NCBI GenBank assembly: GCA_977006965.1
Contig: OZ345362.1
Coordinates: forward strand, 2,356,001-2,420,000
DNA: 64,000 bases
Direction of reading: 5' to 3'
Source: Phymatolithon calcareum
Taxonomy: Eukaryota; Rhodophyta; Florideophyceae; Hapalidiales
How positions within the stretch are numbered: the first letter of the stretch is position 1; each line of letters opens with the position of its first letter. This document shows positions 44,550 to 54,864 of this stretch, one piece after another. A program made the position numbers and the translations under genes. The notes below the pieces were generated by a model. It had not been told where the DNA came from. It saw only the letters and a program-made list of their open reading frames with translations, and searched no databases.

Positions 44550-46018
44550 CGTGCGGGTGTTTAGATTGGCCGAGAGTCGCCGGACAGATGGAGCACATTG
44601 AGGGATGTAAAACGCATGTCCTGTAATGGCGGATCTCGTGCGTCTGGAAACACATGTCGAGTGCCTTAGCGATGTGCGGCCGCTATCGGCCATGAGCGCA
44701 GCACGTAAAACTGAACCCATGAGAAAACAACTTGTACGTTGATGATAAGGACTCAAGTAAAAGCGACAATGTCCTAAAATAGGAATAAGTAGCTGAAGAA
44801 GAAAAGAAGTGTAGATTTTTATTTAAGAAGTTACCACCAACACATCCACGAATACATAGTTCAGCAGTTAATGACCACGAATATGCACATAAAAATAACT
44901 CATCTTACATCGACAGGCTGCACAAAGACTGCAGCCATTGCTGATGAGTAGAAACGGAGAGTGAAACAGCCTTGATCATTTGCGACCTGTCGTGAGACCT
45001 GGTGCAAGACCTACTGGGATCTTAAGGCATTGGATATTATTAATTCGGCCACTTCTTGTAGCACAGAAAAACTATTCCTATTTTAGGACATTGCCGCTCC
45101 TACTTGGAGCCATGTTCACCGAACATTTAAGGGGGGCCGCCATGTAGCAACTTTGTATAACAGTGCTCTCAATCACGGATGTAACACAATCAACAGTGGC
45201 GAAAGGTGAAACTCTGCGAGACACGATTCGCACCCTCGAGTGTTACACTGACATCATTGTGATGCGACACCCAGCGGTGGGGGTCGCAAAAGAGGCGGCA
45301 AATATCAGTCGACACTCCGTGGTAAACGCCGGTGATGACGTCGGCGAGCACCCTGCTCAGGCGATGCTGGATGTGTTGACTATCAGGGGGAGCTGTGATG
45401 GTTAGGTTTTCGAGGTTCTGTGGGGCAGTGCTGAACGCGTTGCCGTGAGTTACTTCCTTTCCATTGGATCCCTTGCACATGCGTAGAATCGCAGAGTGAA
45501 GCAGTCCTGATCCTTCGCCACCTGTCATGAGACCTGGTGCAAGACCTACTCTGACCTTTATACACTATATCTCGAAAGATGGGGACTGCTTTTAAGCAAT
45601 CCCGATCTTCACTCTTGTTCAATGTGGTGAGGTTGGTGCATTTGATGCGTTGTATCCTAGAGCTAAAACTATTGGATTCGACGCATCATTCGCGAATCTC
45701 ACCAAATCGAAAAAGAGTGAGAGGTGCCAGAACGTCACATGCGCCGCTTCCTGTTGTCGCCCTCGTGGGTTATACGCACCATGTTTTGATTTATTTTTCT
45801 TCATGGATTCTTGGCATGGCGTTTTTGAGCTCCTTTTCTATCGTTCATGGCGCATTATGCGGCATAACTCCGATGCTACTAGAGAAGCCAGCTGATTTTC
45901 TTGCCACGCACTAAGTTAATGCAATTTATTACTTCGGCCACTTTTGTAGCACAGAAAAACTATTACCATTTTAGGACATTGTCGCTCCTACTTGGACTCA
46001 TTGCCGATGCTTAGAAGC

Positions 46019-46163
46019 GGAGATTGAACGCAATTGAATCTTTCATGTGACAGGATTCGCACTGTCGACCTCACATTCCGTCCTGTATCATGTCGAAACA
46101 TGCGCACGGGTGCGCGGAGGCAGTTTTACCACTATACCACAGGTGGACGTAATTACACTTGAC
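46019..46163 (-). repeat. tRNA-like / SINE-like sequence, right-arm copy
   Basis: Exact mirror position (88614 minus 42451-42595) of the left-arm copy, on the opposite strand, with the same A-box-like and T-arm-like parts. Confidence 0.6.
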
Positions 46164-46553
46164 TCCCGTTGATAGATAGGTCGTTGGCGGCAATGCGAAG
46201 CTGATTTGACTGTACCAGAGCATCGGACTTATTCGCACCCGTCTTGAGTTTAGCTATCTATGCGCGTCAAGTGTCATTGCTTTGACAGATTTGATGGGCA
46301 TGGATGAGGTGGCCGGCGAAGGTACATACTATTCACTGAATAGTGCATGATTCCTGTTCGCCTTTCTACTCTGAAGTATTCCATACGACTTGTGGGTTTA
46401 TGAACAGCGTATCGTAATATAGTAAATTTCCAATTTCTTGGCTGTTGACGGGACCTGGGTTCAACATTCTCGTTTCTAAATCATCTTCCTCGACTTTGCT
46501 CTCGCAGCTGCTGTGTGACACACAATTCGCAGTGCAATCATCTTTTGCAGTAG

Positions 46554-47518
46554 ATGGCTACCGCGCACTTTCTTGCGTACGCGCACGGCATCTCATTCAG
46601 ATACGAACACCATGAGATGGATAAGCTTGAATTCGATGTAACAGAAGAGCTGGAATTCGAAATCGCGACTGCTATAGACCGGGCCCCGAAAAGAAAAGCC
46701 GCCGACGCGGACGGAATTTTTTCTGAAATGTTCCATGCTGCCCCGCTCCTATCTGCCAAATTCATCTTATCGCTATGGAAGCATGCGGACGCGCGAAAGG
46801 AACACAAAGCCTCTGTAACCTGATCGCACTACTCCCTTTCTACACGAAAGGAGACCCGAAAGACCCATCGAACTACCGGCCACGGAATGTCATCGAAAGT
46901 GCGCTCGACAAGATCTTCAGAAAGCACTACAAGTTTAATAAGATAAATACAGGGTTCAAGAAGCCATTCGGGTACCACATTGCCGACCTGAACACTATTG
47001 CAGCCATCAGACAGGGCCACAGACATCTTGGTGTCCTGAACCTTTCGAAAGCCTTCGATACAATGCCTGGTCACGTGCAGTCTCTACCACTTAAGCGCCG
47101 ACTCCCAGCCACCCTAGTCGCTTGGATCATGTACTTCCTGCGGCCTTGCGTTATCGGCACACCGGCAGATTATCGACACAACCGATTTCTCGTGGACAAG
47201 GAAGTGCCGCAAGGATCACCTTTATCACCAGCTCTCTACAACATTTTCATAGATGTTCTCGCAGAAAGTCTGTCGAGAATCACTCCCCAAATCTCGAAAG
47301 CCTTAGCAACGTTTCTAGCCGACGACGTCATCCTTCATACATTTACCCCAGAGAAACTACAAACGCTCCTGGACATTGCTACAGACTGGGCATCAGCCAC
47401 TGGGATGACGTGGAACACGAAACCGGGGAAGAGCTGTGTAATTTCTCCTGAAGCACAAGACGCAGGCCGCCCATTCACATTCACACTCGCGAACAGAGAG
47501 ATTGAAAACGTAACCGTG
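46554..47518 (+). pseudogene. LINE reverse transcriptase, frameshifted and truncated
   Basis: The first frame (to 46823) has EIATAIDRAPKRKAADADGI, the start of a non-LTR reverse transcriptase domain ('kapG.DGi'). The second (46775-47530) continues with LLPFYTKGDPKDPSNYRPR, LNLSKAFDTMPG (first catalytic Asp), VPQGSPLSPALYNIFID and FLADDVILH (catalytic Asp pair, ADD form), then GMTWNTKPGKSCVI. The two frames overlap, indicating one frameshift near 46800. No endonuclease precedes it: its 5' side is the end of the palindrome. It stops at about 47518, where sequence shared with the palindrome arms begins. Confidence 0.85.
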
Positions 47519-47580
47519 AAGCAGTCCTGATCTTTCGCGACCTGTCGTTAGACATGGTGCAAGACTTACTGGGACCTTTA
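47516..47580 (+). repeat. Short copy of a palindrome-arm motif
   Basis: GTGAAGCAGTCCTGATCTTT and GACATGGTGCAAGACTTACT match arm sequence at 45497-45560 (and its mirror) and a diverged repeat near 43600/44980. It sits at the break point where the LINE ends. Confidence 0.7.
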
Positions 47581-47586
47581 TGTTTC

Positions 47587-47659
47587 CACGTTGCATCATG
47601 GGGCGGGGCGTCGAAGAGTAAAGATTAATCTTCGACGCCCTACCCCATGATGCAACGTG
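47587..47659. repeat. 73-bp hairpin with 31-bp arms
   Basis: 47587-47617 (CACGTTGCATCATGGGGCGG...) pairs with 47629-47659 with two mismatches and an 11-base loop. It follows immediately after the short arm-motif copy. Confidence 0.85.
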
Positions 47660-48932
47660 AAAACTATAGAACCGGTCATGCCAGGGGCCGCAATGGGAAT
47701 GGCCGGATATGCGTGGTCCAACAATGACAGGTCAGATGTGCGGGGTTGAATGGAGAAGCTTACTTGGTCGTTAATCGATGCCCTCAGCTTCTGAGCTTTG
47801 TCCAAGAGCCTAAGTACTAAACGGAGACAACACACTAGGTTGAAGATGACTTACCACGGGTAGGTAAGCGTACACCCACGTGGGGAGGTTAGATAGCTTA
47901 CCAAGCCAACACGGCCCACGCAAAGTGAAAGAGAATGCATACACTACTGGACGGTATATCTTGCGGCGACTAGGAACGAGAAAGAGAGTAACTCTAACAA
48001 AACGAGAACTCGAAGCCTGTACATGTACAGTCCGCGCATGAGGAGCACCTTCACTGTAGGCACTTGGGAGAAGCACATGTATTGAAGAGGCGATCAGGAC
48101 GTTGTAGCTATTCGTTCTGGGAGCGCTATTTTGGCTTCACGCTGCAAGGAAATCAGGAAATGTCCATCATCTACGGACCGGTGACGGAGGAGTTCGGCAA
48201 ACAGAATCCCGCGATGTACAGAAACATAAAGTTCCCAGTAGGTCTACCATCGGCAAGACGATACTGCCCTGCATACTGTACAGCAATCCTAATGTCGGGA
48301 AAGGAGGGAACGAAAATGTCCTTCATATCTCGACATAGAAGCTTAGCATCTTCAGCGAAATGGGAACCAGCGCAACGCTTGCGAACAATACCAGGCAACA
48401 ACCTATCTATCTGTTGAGCTCGGCTTATGATTCGATTGTGCGAGCCGTTCGAACGTGCCGGAAGAGGCGTAGCAGTGACAAGACCTCACTTGCAGCATTG
48501 CAACAGGTTGTCAGTAATGATCAAGGCCTCTTGGCACGTACATCTATGATACTGGTGAGGATGCGGGCTACGACCGAAAGGTTCATGGTTGGTGGTACTG
48601 TGGGCGCTTAGCGCGGGAGATACTTTACCAGTTCATATGTAGGGTATATAAGATAGAGGCCGATGGCAACCGGGGAGGAGAAAGGTGGAGGACTGGAGCC
48701 AGTTGGTTGTGGATACGTAAACTTGAAACATTTCTATTCCTACTAAGGTCGCGGCTTTGGTAGGATCCTCACCTATCTGCCTAGGAAGGGCAAGCTGGGA
48801 CTTCGCACATCCGGAAGCTACAAGGGATTTATTAGGAGCGGGACAGTACCTTTCTATATGTCAGAAAACTTAGCGGCTTCTTTAGCAGACAAGGCTTCAG
48901 TGCAAAGCCGCCGGTCCACACTATCAAAGGAA
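47660..48932. other. No supported gene
   Basis: Open frames occur on both strands at 48064-48417, for example a plus frame with SIIYGPVTEEFGKQNPAM, but no family is recognised and both strands look equally open. This may be decayed element coding DNA. Confidence 0.3.
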
Positions 48933-49052
48933 GTCAAGTGTAATCACTTCCACCTGTGGTATAATGGTAAAACTGCCTCCGCGCACCCGTGCGCATGTTT
49001 CGACATGATACAGAGGGGAATGTGAGGTCGCCTGTGAGAATTCTGTCACATG
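48933..49052 (+). repeat. tRNA-like / SINE-like sequence, third copy
   Basis: Matches the palindrome copies from GTCAAGTGTAAT through the TTCG stem, with differences such as TATAATGG for TATAGTGG and a mutated T-arm. This copy lies outside the palindrome, so the unit moves or duplicates on its own. A second AGTGGT-containing stretch at 49090-49150 may be a related sequence. Confidence 0.6.
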
Positions 49053-50036
49053 CAAGATTCAAGTACGTTCCGCCAAGGGCACACTGGTGTCGCTGTATAG
49101 TGGTGTGTCCGCAGTCTCGCGGGAAGCAGATACGCGAGTACCTAAAATGATATCCAACTCGGGAACATCTTAGAGGCTCCGTAGATGTGCAGTACACCTT
49201 GTGTACCCTGTGTATCTTTAATAAAATGCAGCCATAAAGAAGAAAAGTGTAATTACGCCTGGAACCTGAAGTATACCCACAATCCAGGGTGATGGCATCT
49301 GCTAAAGCTTCAGCTTCTACCCCAGGTAGGAGATTTCGTATGCATAGATATCATCCGCTACGCTTATCAAGACGTAAACTTGCGATCATAGAATAATGCA
49401 GTCGGGGTCTTCATTGAGTGTATTCATCTGAGCTCGTGTCGTCGAACAATCGTTTGCCCATGCCAGAACTTGAACCTTTTTGGGATTGAATACGTGCAGT
49501 ATTTGAGCAAACGTTTCTGCCATCTTTGTCCGTAGCATCGTCCAATACGTTGCTCACATGCATTATTGTTTCGAGGCTCGAGGAAGGCGTTTTATTTCCT
49601 CTAGCGGCTAAGGAGAACGAATTGTGGCGAACCAGGTCTGGGCCCTCGTGCACATCTCGGAAGTCATACGATCCATCATATCTAGCGAAAGCACCCATGC
49701 AAGCCTTGACACTACATATGGGTTGCAGATATTCTACCTGAAATGCTTTCGGCGGCAATTCTCTAATGTACCTATATTTGGTATCATTTCGTATCTTGGC
49801 CTGGATGCTCCTGACCCACTTTGCTTCCCTAAATACCGACCTAACCCTCGCACTCAATTTCCCAATCCCCATGATGCAAAGAGCTTCCAACATCAGCCCT
49901 CCACTGTCTTCTGGATTTTCTCACACCTACAGGTCCCCCAATCCAAGCTAAACAACATATATCACCAACCTGTCCGGACGAACGCTCTTTGTGCGCGTGA
50001 TTTTCGAATTACAAAGCAAAATTTTCCTGTCGTGTA
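49053..50036. other. No supported gene
   Basis: A minus-strand frame at 49893-49411 (160 residues) contains ELPPKAFQVEYLQPICSVKA and RYDGSYDFRDVHEGPDLVRH and could be an eroded element ORF, but nothing is recognised. The remainder holds no gene. Confidence 0.3.
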
Positions 50037-50425
50037 ATGCATGCACTTGCGCGCGGCACAGGATCCCTTCAGTTGCTGCGAAGGGACCTGTCCCGAAAGG
50101 GGCGTGCAGGGGGCAGAGAAGGCACTTGGGAAGCGATAAGTTTCTCCACCAAACTCCAGGTTGCAAGGTTCGCATTGAGCGAGGCGTGCTGCAAGGAACT
50201 GGCTTGGACCCATTCTTAGAATGGACGAGCGCCGCCTGGTCCGCCAGGTGCTGCTGCAATGCGTCAGACCAACACCTGAATCACACTTTGGTGACGTACC
50301 TGGACGAGTCGTAAAAGCCGCAGTCGAACTCGCTAATGATAGGATAGAATGGAAGAAACTTAGACCCTCGAATCGCTGCTAGCCCCATTAGTGGAAAAGG
50401 CAAAATGAATTAATGAAATGAACAA
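50037..50425 (+). repeat. 5'-truncated LINE 3' end (family 2)
   Basis: The plus strand encodes, with breaks, a Cys-containing piece, then RRLVRQVLLQCVRP and VVKAAVELANDRIEWKKLRP, stop, and an AATGAATTAATGAAATG tail. The terminal 180 bases match 16630-16800 inverted. Confidence 0.65.
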
Positions 50426-50814
50426 CAAAGCATGGTGATATACCCATTTCTTTCGAAAGAAAAGGGTACAGTATGTCAACCATTAGTCTACGAGATCTGT
50501 AGACTGAGTTCTATTCTAGGCAAAGGCCTTTCGTTGGGCCAGTTGCTTATTTTTGCGCAGCCTGTCGCTGCTAAATACCACCCAGCTGCTGCTGCTCCTT
50601 ACCCAGACACTGCACATATGCCACTTCTCTCCCTTGTAAGAATTGTTTGATGTGGCATTTCCTGTCCCTCCGCCAATGGTCGTTGCTGTACCGCTCGCGG
50701 TCGCTGCTCCAATATGCGCAGCATATCCATCTGCTACTCTCTTTCCATTAGCTGCTGCTCAACGGTCAGTTGCTCCGCAAGTCATACTTCCTTCGCCTTA
50801 CTTCGCGCCTAATG
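50426..50814. other. No supported gene; Ala/Pro-type open stretch
   Basis: A low-complexity frame at 50643-50846 (VAFPVPPPMVVAVPLAVAAP) without recognised domain; probably composition-driven. Confidence 0.3.
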
Positions 50815-51566
50815 CAAAACGCGCATCTGCTCAATCTCATCACTGAACTCACAGAAGTTTGCTTCCAACTTTGCAATGGCAATAGGACCATTCACATTGT
50901 TTTCCGGCAATACAGGTTGTGAAATGTCCATTCCACCGTCTCCCGAGACCATCGCATAGCAGTGTGCAGTTCTCATAGAGCACCTGCACGACAGTCCCGC
51001 GGAACTCAATGAGGAACACGAGCCAAACAGCGACTGATTGTAATGCCGATGCGGCGCCAAGTGTGGATTGTCGCATTCTGCAAGGATGCCCACAACCTCA
51101 TCCAAAACTCTTGTTCACATGATCGCCGGGGCGACCGCCACGGTAGTCATTGGTGGCCATTGGATTATTGACAAATGCCCGCCAATGCGATCTTGCACCG
51201 CCCATTGTTGCAATGGCACTACAGTACAGTATCTCTATCTCTATCTGTGTTGGTTCGATGCAATGTATGCACTGTGTCTTGGTGGCCACAACGACCCTTT
51301 TTTAAATGCAGAAGATCAGGCTTAAAAGAAAAATGCCCGAGACGAGCTCGGGCGTCATGCGGATAGAAACGAGGGTCGTGCGGGTGTTTAAATTGACGGA
51401 GAGTCACCCGACAGTTGGAGCATATTGAGGGATGTGCGCCGCATGTCTTGTAATTGCCGGTCTCGTGCATCTGGAAACACATGTCGAGTGCCTTAGCGAT
51501 GTGCGGCCGCTATCGGCCGTGTGCACGGCACGTAACACTGAACCCTCGAGAAAACAAATTGCAAAT
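50815..51566 (-). repeat. Linear, non-palindromic relative of the palindrome core
   Basis: On the minus strand it follows the order of the left arm (43858-44056) then the spacer (44057-44530): the TCGACATGTGTTTCCAGA stretch, then the spacer peptide remnant. Identity is clearly lower than between the two arms. It shows the ancestral order to be arm-then-spacer without the second arm. Confidence 0.8.
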
Positions 51567-52270
51567 TGATGATAAGCGCCGATAAGATTTGTCATGTGGA
51601 AGTCTTGAAGAGCATCAGTTTTCGACCTGTCACTTACACGAAGCATCTCTCCGCTGACATCATCTGTCATGATTCGAGAAGTGCTGAACGATTGGAACCA
51701 TCTTGTTATATCATGCAAAAGACGGCCTTCGGTCCAACTCAGGTTCACAATGATTGTGGTCCTGAGTTGGACCCGTGGCAGTCTTTTGAGTGACGTAACA
51801 AGCTCTCTGTTGCCCAACGCTGAAAGCTGGAACAATGACCAAACGCCGTACAACTGATCACCAGAGGCCATATCGTCACCACAGAGAATGATGCAGGAGT
51901 TTGCGGTGCTGGGACCAAGCTCAGCCTTGACGTCAAGTTTGATTTGACCTGTCATCTTGCAGTGCACTTTGAGCTCAGATGTGAGGACACCGGCATCGAC
52001 GTAGGGTTGGGAAGAAGAGAAATTCGCGAGCCCATTCGGAATGGGGGAGGTTGAACACATGTTCGACAACGTCGTGCACGCTGGGAATCAGTTGTTCACC
52101 CAGTCGACATGCGGTCCGTAACCCTGGGCCGTTTGGCGAATGGCGGCCGCCACAGCGGCGGGGGCCATCTGCATGGGAGATATACACGGCGACGCGTGCC
52201 GCGCAGTGCGGTGCGGCCGTGCCCTGCACGTGCTTCGCGTCAATGAGTTCAACAGGAAGAATCGAGACAA
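51567..52270 (-). pseudogene. Unrecognised gene remnant with one in-frame stop
   Basis: From 52270 the minus-strand frame reads APAAVAAAIRQTAQGYGPHV and DWVNN, meets a TGA, then continues in the same frame with CSTSPIPNGLANFSSSQPYV, KVHCKMTGQIKLDVKAELGP and CIILCGDDMASGDQLYGVWS. The composition looks like real protein over about 150 residues before the frame degrades after 51780. At 51727-51777 lies a hairpin with 13-bp arms (GGTCCAACTCAGG). The family is not recognised. It may be the 5' part of the same element as the linear repeat next to it, or a host gene disrupted by that repeat. Confidence 0.45.
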
Positions 52271-52361
52271 AGAGGCTGTGCGCTTGGAAAGAGGACCGTC
52301 ACGAAATCTGCTTTACCGATTATTCATCATGCCAGATTGAAGAAGTTGGGCAGCCCCGTTC

Positions 52362-53438
52362 CTAGCTGCCCCACCCGACCGCCCACTTCGGAGCACCATC
52401 CTTATCCAACAGCCTGGCCCTTACCCCTTCCGCAAAATCCGCGCCAACCGCAAGTTCAACGTTCGCTTCCTCCTCTCTACACAACGCGTTTTCCACCGCG
52501 TCCGCTTCATTAGCCGCCGCGCATCCGTCCCGAAGCACCCGAAGCGCGACCTGCAAAGCGGTAGGCGATCCCTCCTTCATCATTTTCAACGCCTCCCTCG
52601 CCCACGCCTCGCTTTGCGCAGCTTCTTCCAGACGACGTGCGATTTCCGCAACAGACGTCTGCGAGAAGCACCTGTCAATCCCGCGACGAAATTCACTCGA
52701 AGCGTCAAGCATTTCGTCCACATCATCCATGACCTCCCCACTTTGCACGAATGCCGCATGCACGTCCTCTTCCTGCAGCGCTGCATGCGCCCCCTCAGCA
52801 ATTGCCCGCGCCGTCGCCTCCGACACGACCGCATCCGCAAGGCCCAGCGCCCGCATACAAGACGACGATATCGACGCGCCGGTAAGTCCGGCCCAGATGC
52901 CCAGTGCACCGGGAAGTGTGCCGTAGAACGCAGATGCCGCGCAATCCGGCGCGAGCGCGATGCGCGCCTCTGGCATCGCCAGCTTTGCGCGAGCGGTCAC
53001 GAGCCGTGTACCGCACATCTGGAAGACGCCGGCGCCGGCGCCGAGTGCGGCACCGCATGCAAGCGCCACTGTCGGGCGCGTGCAACTTCGCAAGCGGCGT
53101 AGTACGGCGTATTCAGCAGATAGGATTGCACGAGCCGCTGCACGCTTTGCTTCCAAACTTGATGCAGATAGCACTGCAGAGCGCAAGGCTACCACGTCAC
53201 CGCCCGCGCTGAAGGTCGGGATTGCGCTTTTAATGAGCAGGAGTGAGTGTGGGGGCGAAAGTTCGACTCTTGTTATTGCTTCGTCGAGCGCGGCGAAGGA
53301 GGCGCGTGACAGGGCGTTCAGCTTTTCGGGTCGCGCTAGCGTTGCGCGGAAGAGGGTGCCCCCATTTGACAGTTGAACGGCGTCTAGGTGCACGCCCCCT
53401 GAGGTGACGAGATGCTCCGCGACGGGGTTGGTCGTCAT
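52362..53438 (-). CDS. HIBCH: Enoyl-CoA hydratase/isomerase family, 3-hydroxyisobutyryl-CoA hydrolase type
   Basis: A 358-residue single-exon protein from the ATG at 53438. Motifs in order: LARPEKLNALS (residues 34-44), the oxyanion loop FSAGGDV (76-82), ACGAALGAGAGVFQMCGTRL (127-146), AMPEARIALAPDC (154-166), which keeps the Glu and Asp of the hydrolase active site, and the C-terminal signature DFAEGVRARLLDKDGAPKWA that separates HIBCH-type (ECH_2) proteins from ordinary hydratases. The enzyme acts in mitochondrial valine breakdown, releasing 3-hydroxyisobutyrate from its CoA ester. The usual MGGGVG turn reads LGAGAG. Upstream in frame, with no ATG, lies an Arg-rich stretch (LLLFRSCRRTRRVFHWRNAA) resembling a mitochondrial presequence, so the true start may lie in an unseen upstream exon or use a non-ATG codon. 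Confidence 0.85.
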   Translation of the reverse strand: MTTNPVAEHLVTSGGVHLDAVQLSNGGTLFRATLARPEKLNALSRASFAALDEAITRVELSPPHSLLLIKSAIPTFSAGGDVVALRSAVLSASSLEAKRAAARAILSAEYAVLRRLRSCTRPTVALACGAALGAGAGVFQMCGTRLVTARAKLAMPEARIALAPDCAASAFYGTLPGALGIWAGLTGASISSSCMRALGLADAVVSEATARAIAEGAHAALQEEDVHAAFVQSGEVMDDVDEMLDASSEFRRGIDRCFSQTSVAEIARRLEEAAQSEAWAREALKMMKEGSPTALQVALRVLRDGCAAANEADAVENALCREEEANVELAVGADFAEGVRARLLDKDGAPKWAVGWGS

Positions 53439-54060
53439 TGCGGTGCGGAAGAAGGCCGCGTTGCGCCAATGGAACACTCTCCTGGTTCGACGACAGGATC
53501 GGAAGAGAAGCAAAGGAGCATCCCACCTGTTGATTGATGGAATCAATAAGACGTATTGATTATATCAACAGATGGAGAGAATTATTTTTAAACTGCAACT
53601 TTTGACAAATATTTTCACTTGAAAAACAAAACGGAATATTATTGCATACTGATTGGCAATTTTTATGAAAATGATCCAATTATTTATCAATAATTTTCAT
53701 ACTTTCCCAAAAATAAGTCCAAAAATGATTCGATATGGCTTTTCTTCTTCGAGATGCGTTCATCAATGTGTATAAACTTTACAGAGAGCTGTTACCTCGG
53801 GTAGCATTAGATCTCCATGCAGCCAATCACATTTGTGTATTTAAAAAAGAACTAAATTTCTGCTTTCAAACCCGCCAAAAAATAACTAAATTACTCCTAC
53901 GTCCATGATCCGTAAATGAGCACGCCCTGCATCATTTCATTCCACGCCGAATTTACCGATATCCGCCACGCCACCGAGTTCGCCGCGACCCACAGCCGAC
54001 ACCACACTTACGCTCACCGAAGACACTCGTCCGTTGCCGGAAGAAGACACCGTTCAATTC
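53439..54060. promoter_or_regulatory. Divergent intergenic region, AT-rich
   Basis: This 620-bp stretch separates the divergently transcribed HIBCH-like gene and the basic-protein gene and probably holds both promoters. It is strongly AT-rich between 53560 and 53900. No specific element is called. Confidence 0.4.
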
Positions 54061-54864
54061 ATGCAGGGACAGCCCGCCATGACATCGAACGGCTCGCTGC
54101 CACGAAACCTTGACGCCGAGCAGCTGAAAACGCTAGCGTCTTCGCACGGCCTTGAAGTGAACGACAAAATTCTGTCGTTTTTAACCGCCGCAGTCACTGC
54201 CGCCGTTCCAAACAACGCTCCGCGTGACCGTCATCCAAAAGCGCAGGCAATTGCCGAGCTCGACGACACGTATCGTGCCGCCGAGGAGGAGACCAAGGCC
54301 GTGCAGCGTGACCTTCCGACATACGTGAAGGTGGTGATCAAACGTCAGGTGGAAACCGGCCTGCCGATCATCACAGCCGATGTCAAAGGGCTCCCGACGC
54401 TCTTCGTGTACATCGAGAAGGGTTACGACCTCGGGCGCGAGGGACGTCGTTTGACTTTTGCTTCCCGTCGCGTTCCCGGCGCGGCTCGTAAGCGTGCCAG
54501 TGGTGCGCTTGAAACGTTCTGTAAGGAGCGTCGGTGGGAGGTTACTATTACCGACGTTCTCAAGGTGTGGGTCCGTGCTGCACCGGAGGTACAGGAAAGT
54601 GGTCAGCTTGACGTGCAGAAGCGTAAGCGGGCGCACAGCCCGCTTGGACGTGAGTCGCCGGGAAGTAAGAGGCATAGGACGGGGAGCCCGAGGATGTCGA
54701 GAGAATTGGCTAAGGATGGGAGCAGTGGTAGAGGCATGGGAAAGTCGGAACGCGGGTCATGGGGAAACGACAGTGAGTCGGACGAGCCTAGTCCGAGGAC
54801 GAAGACTGGAGGAGAGAGTATCGCGGAGATAATCTGCAGCGGTGGTGGAAAGAATAATCCGTGA
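54061..54864 (+). CDS. Unrecognised basic, probably nuclear protein
   Basis: A 267-residue single-exon protein. I use the ATG at 54061; the longer frame begins with TTG, and an ATG at 54079 is an alternative. The first 75 residues are helical (LDAEQLKTLASSHGLEVNDK). A central block of about 90 residues with YVKVVIKRQVETGLPIITAD and KGLPTLFVYIEKGYDLGR looks folded. The C-terminus is a disordered Lys/Arg/Ser region with KRKRAHSPLGRESPG and SKRHRTGSPR, which resembles a bipartite nuclear import signal with SP phosphorylation sites. Codon use is GC-rich and regular, supporting a real gene. I do not recognise the family. The nuclear location is an inference. Confidence 0.65.
   Translation: MQGQPAMTSNGSLPRNLDAEQLKTLASSHGLEVNDKILSFLTAAVTAAVPNNAPRDRHPKAQAIAELDDTYRAAEEETKAVQRDLPTYVKVVIKRQVETGLPIITADVKGLPTLFVYIEKGYDLGREGRRLTFASRRVPGAARKRASGALETFCKERRWEVTITDVLKVWVRAAPEVQESGQLDVQKRKRAHSPLGRESPGSKRHRTGSPRMSRELAKDGSSGRGMGKSERGSWGNDSESDEPSPRTKTGGESIAEIICSGGGKNNP

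Larger units (their letters stand above)
42060..46554. repeat. 4.5-kb inverted repeat (arms about 2.0 kb, spacer about 0.5 kb)
   Basis: Position L in the left arm matches position 88614 minus L in the right arm, from 42060 to about 44000 without net length change; several long stretches translate identically in both arms. The left arm is about 42060-44056 and the right arm about 44550-46554. An 8-bp gap occurs near the inner end of the left arm, and the outermost 60 bases carry scattered mismatches. Each arm holds a tRNA-like sequence and three copies of a motif CCAAGTAGGAGCGACAATGT. The arms contain no recognised gene. Confidence 0.95.
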
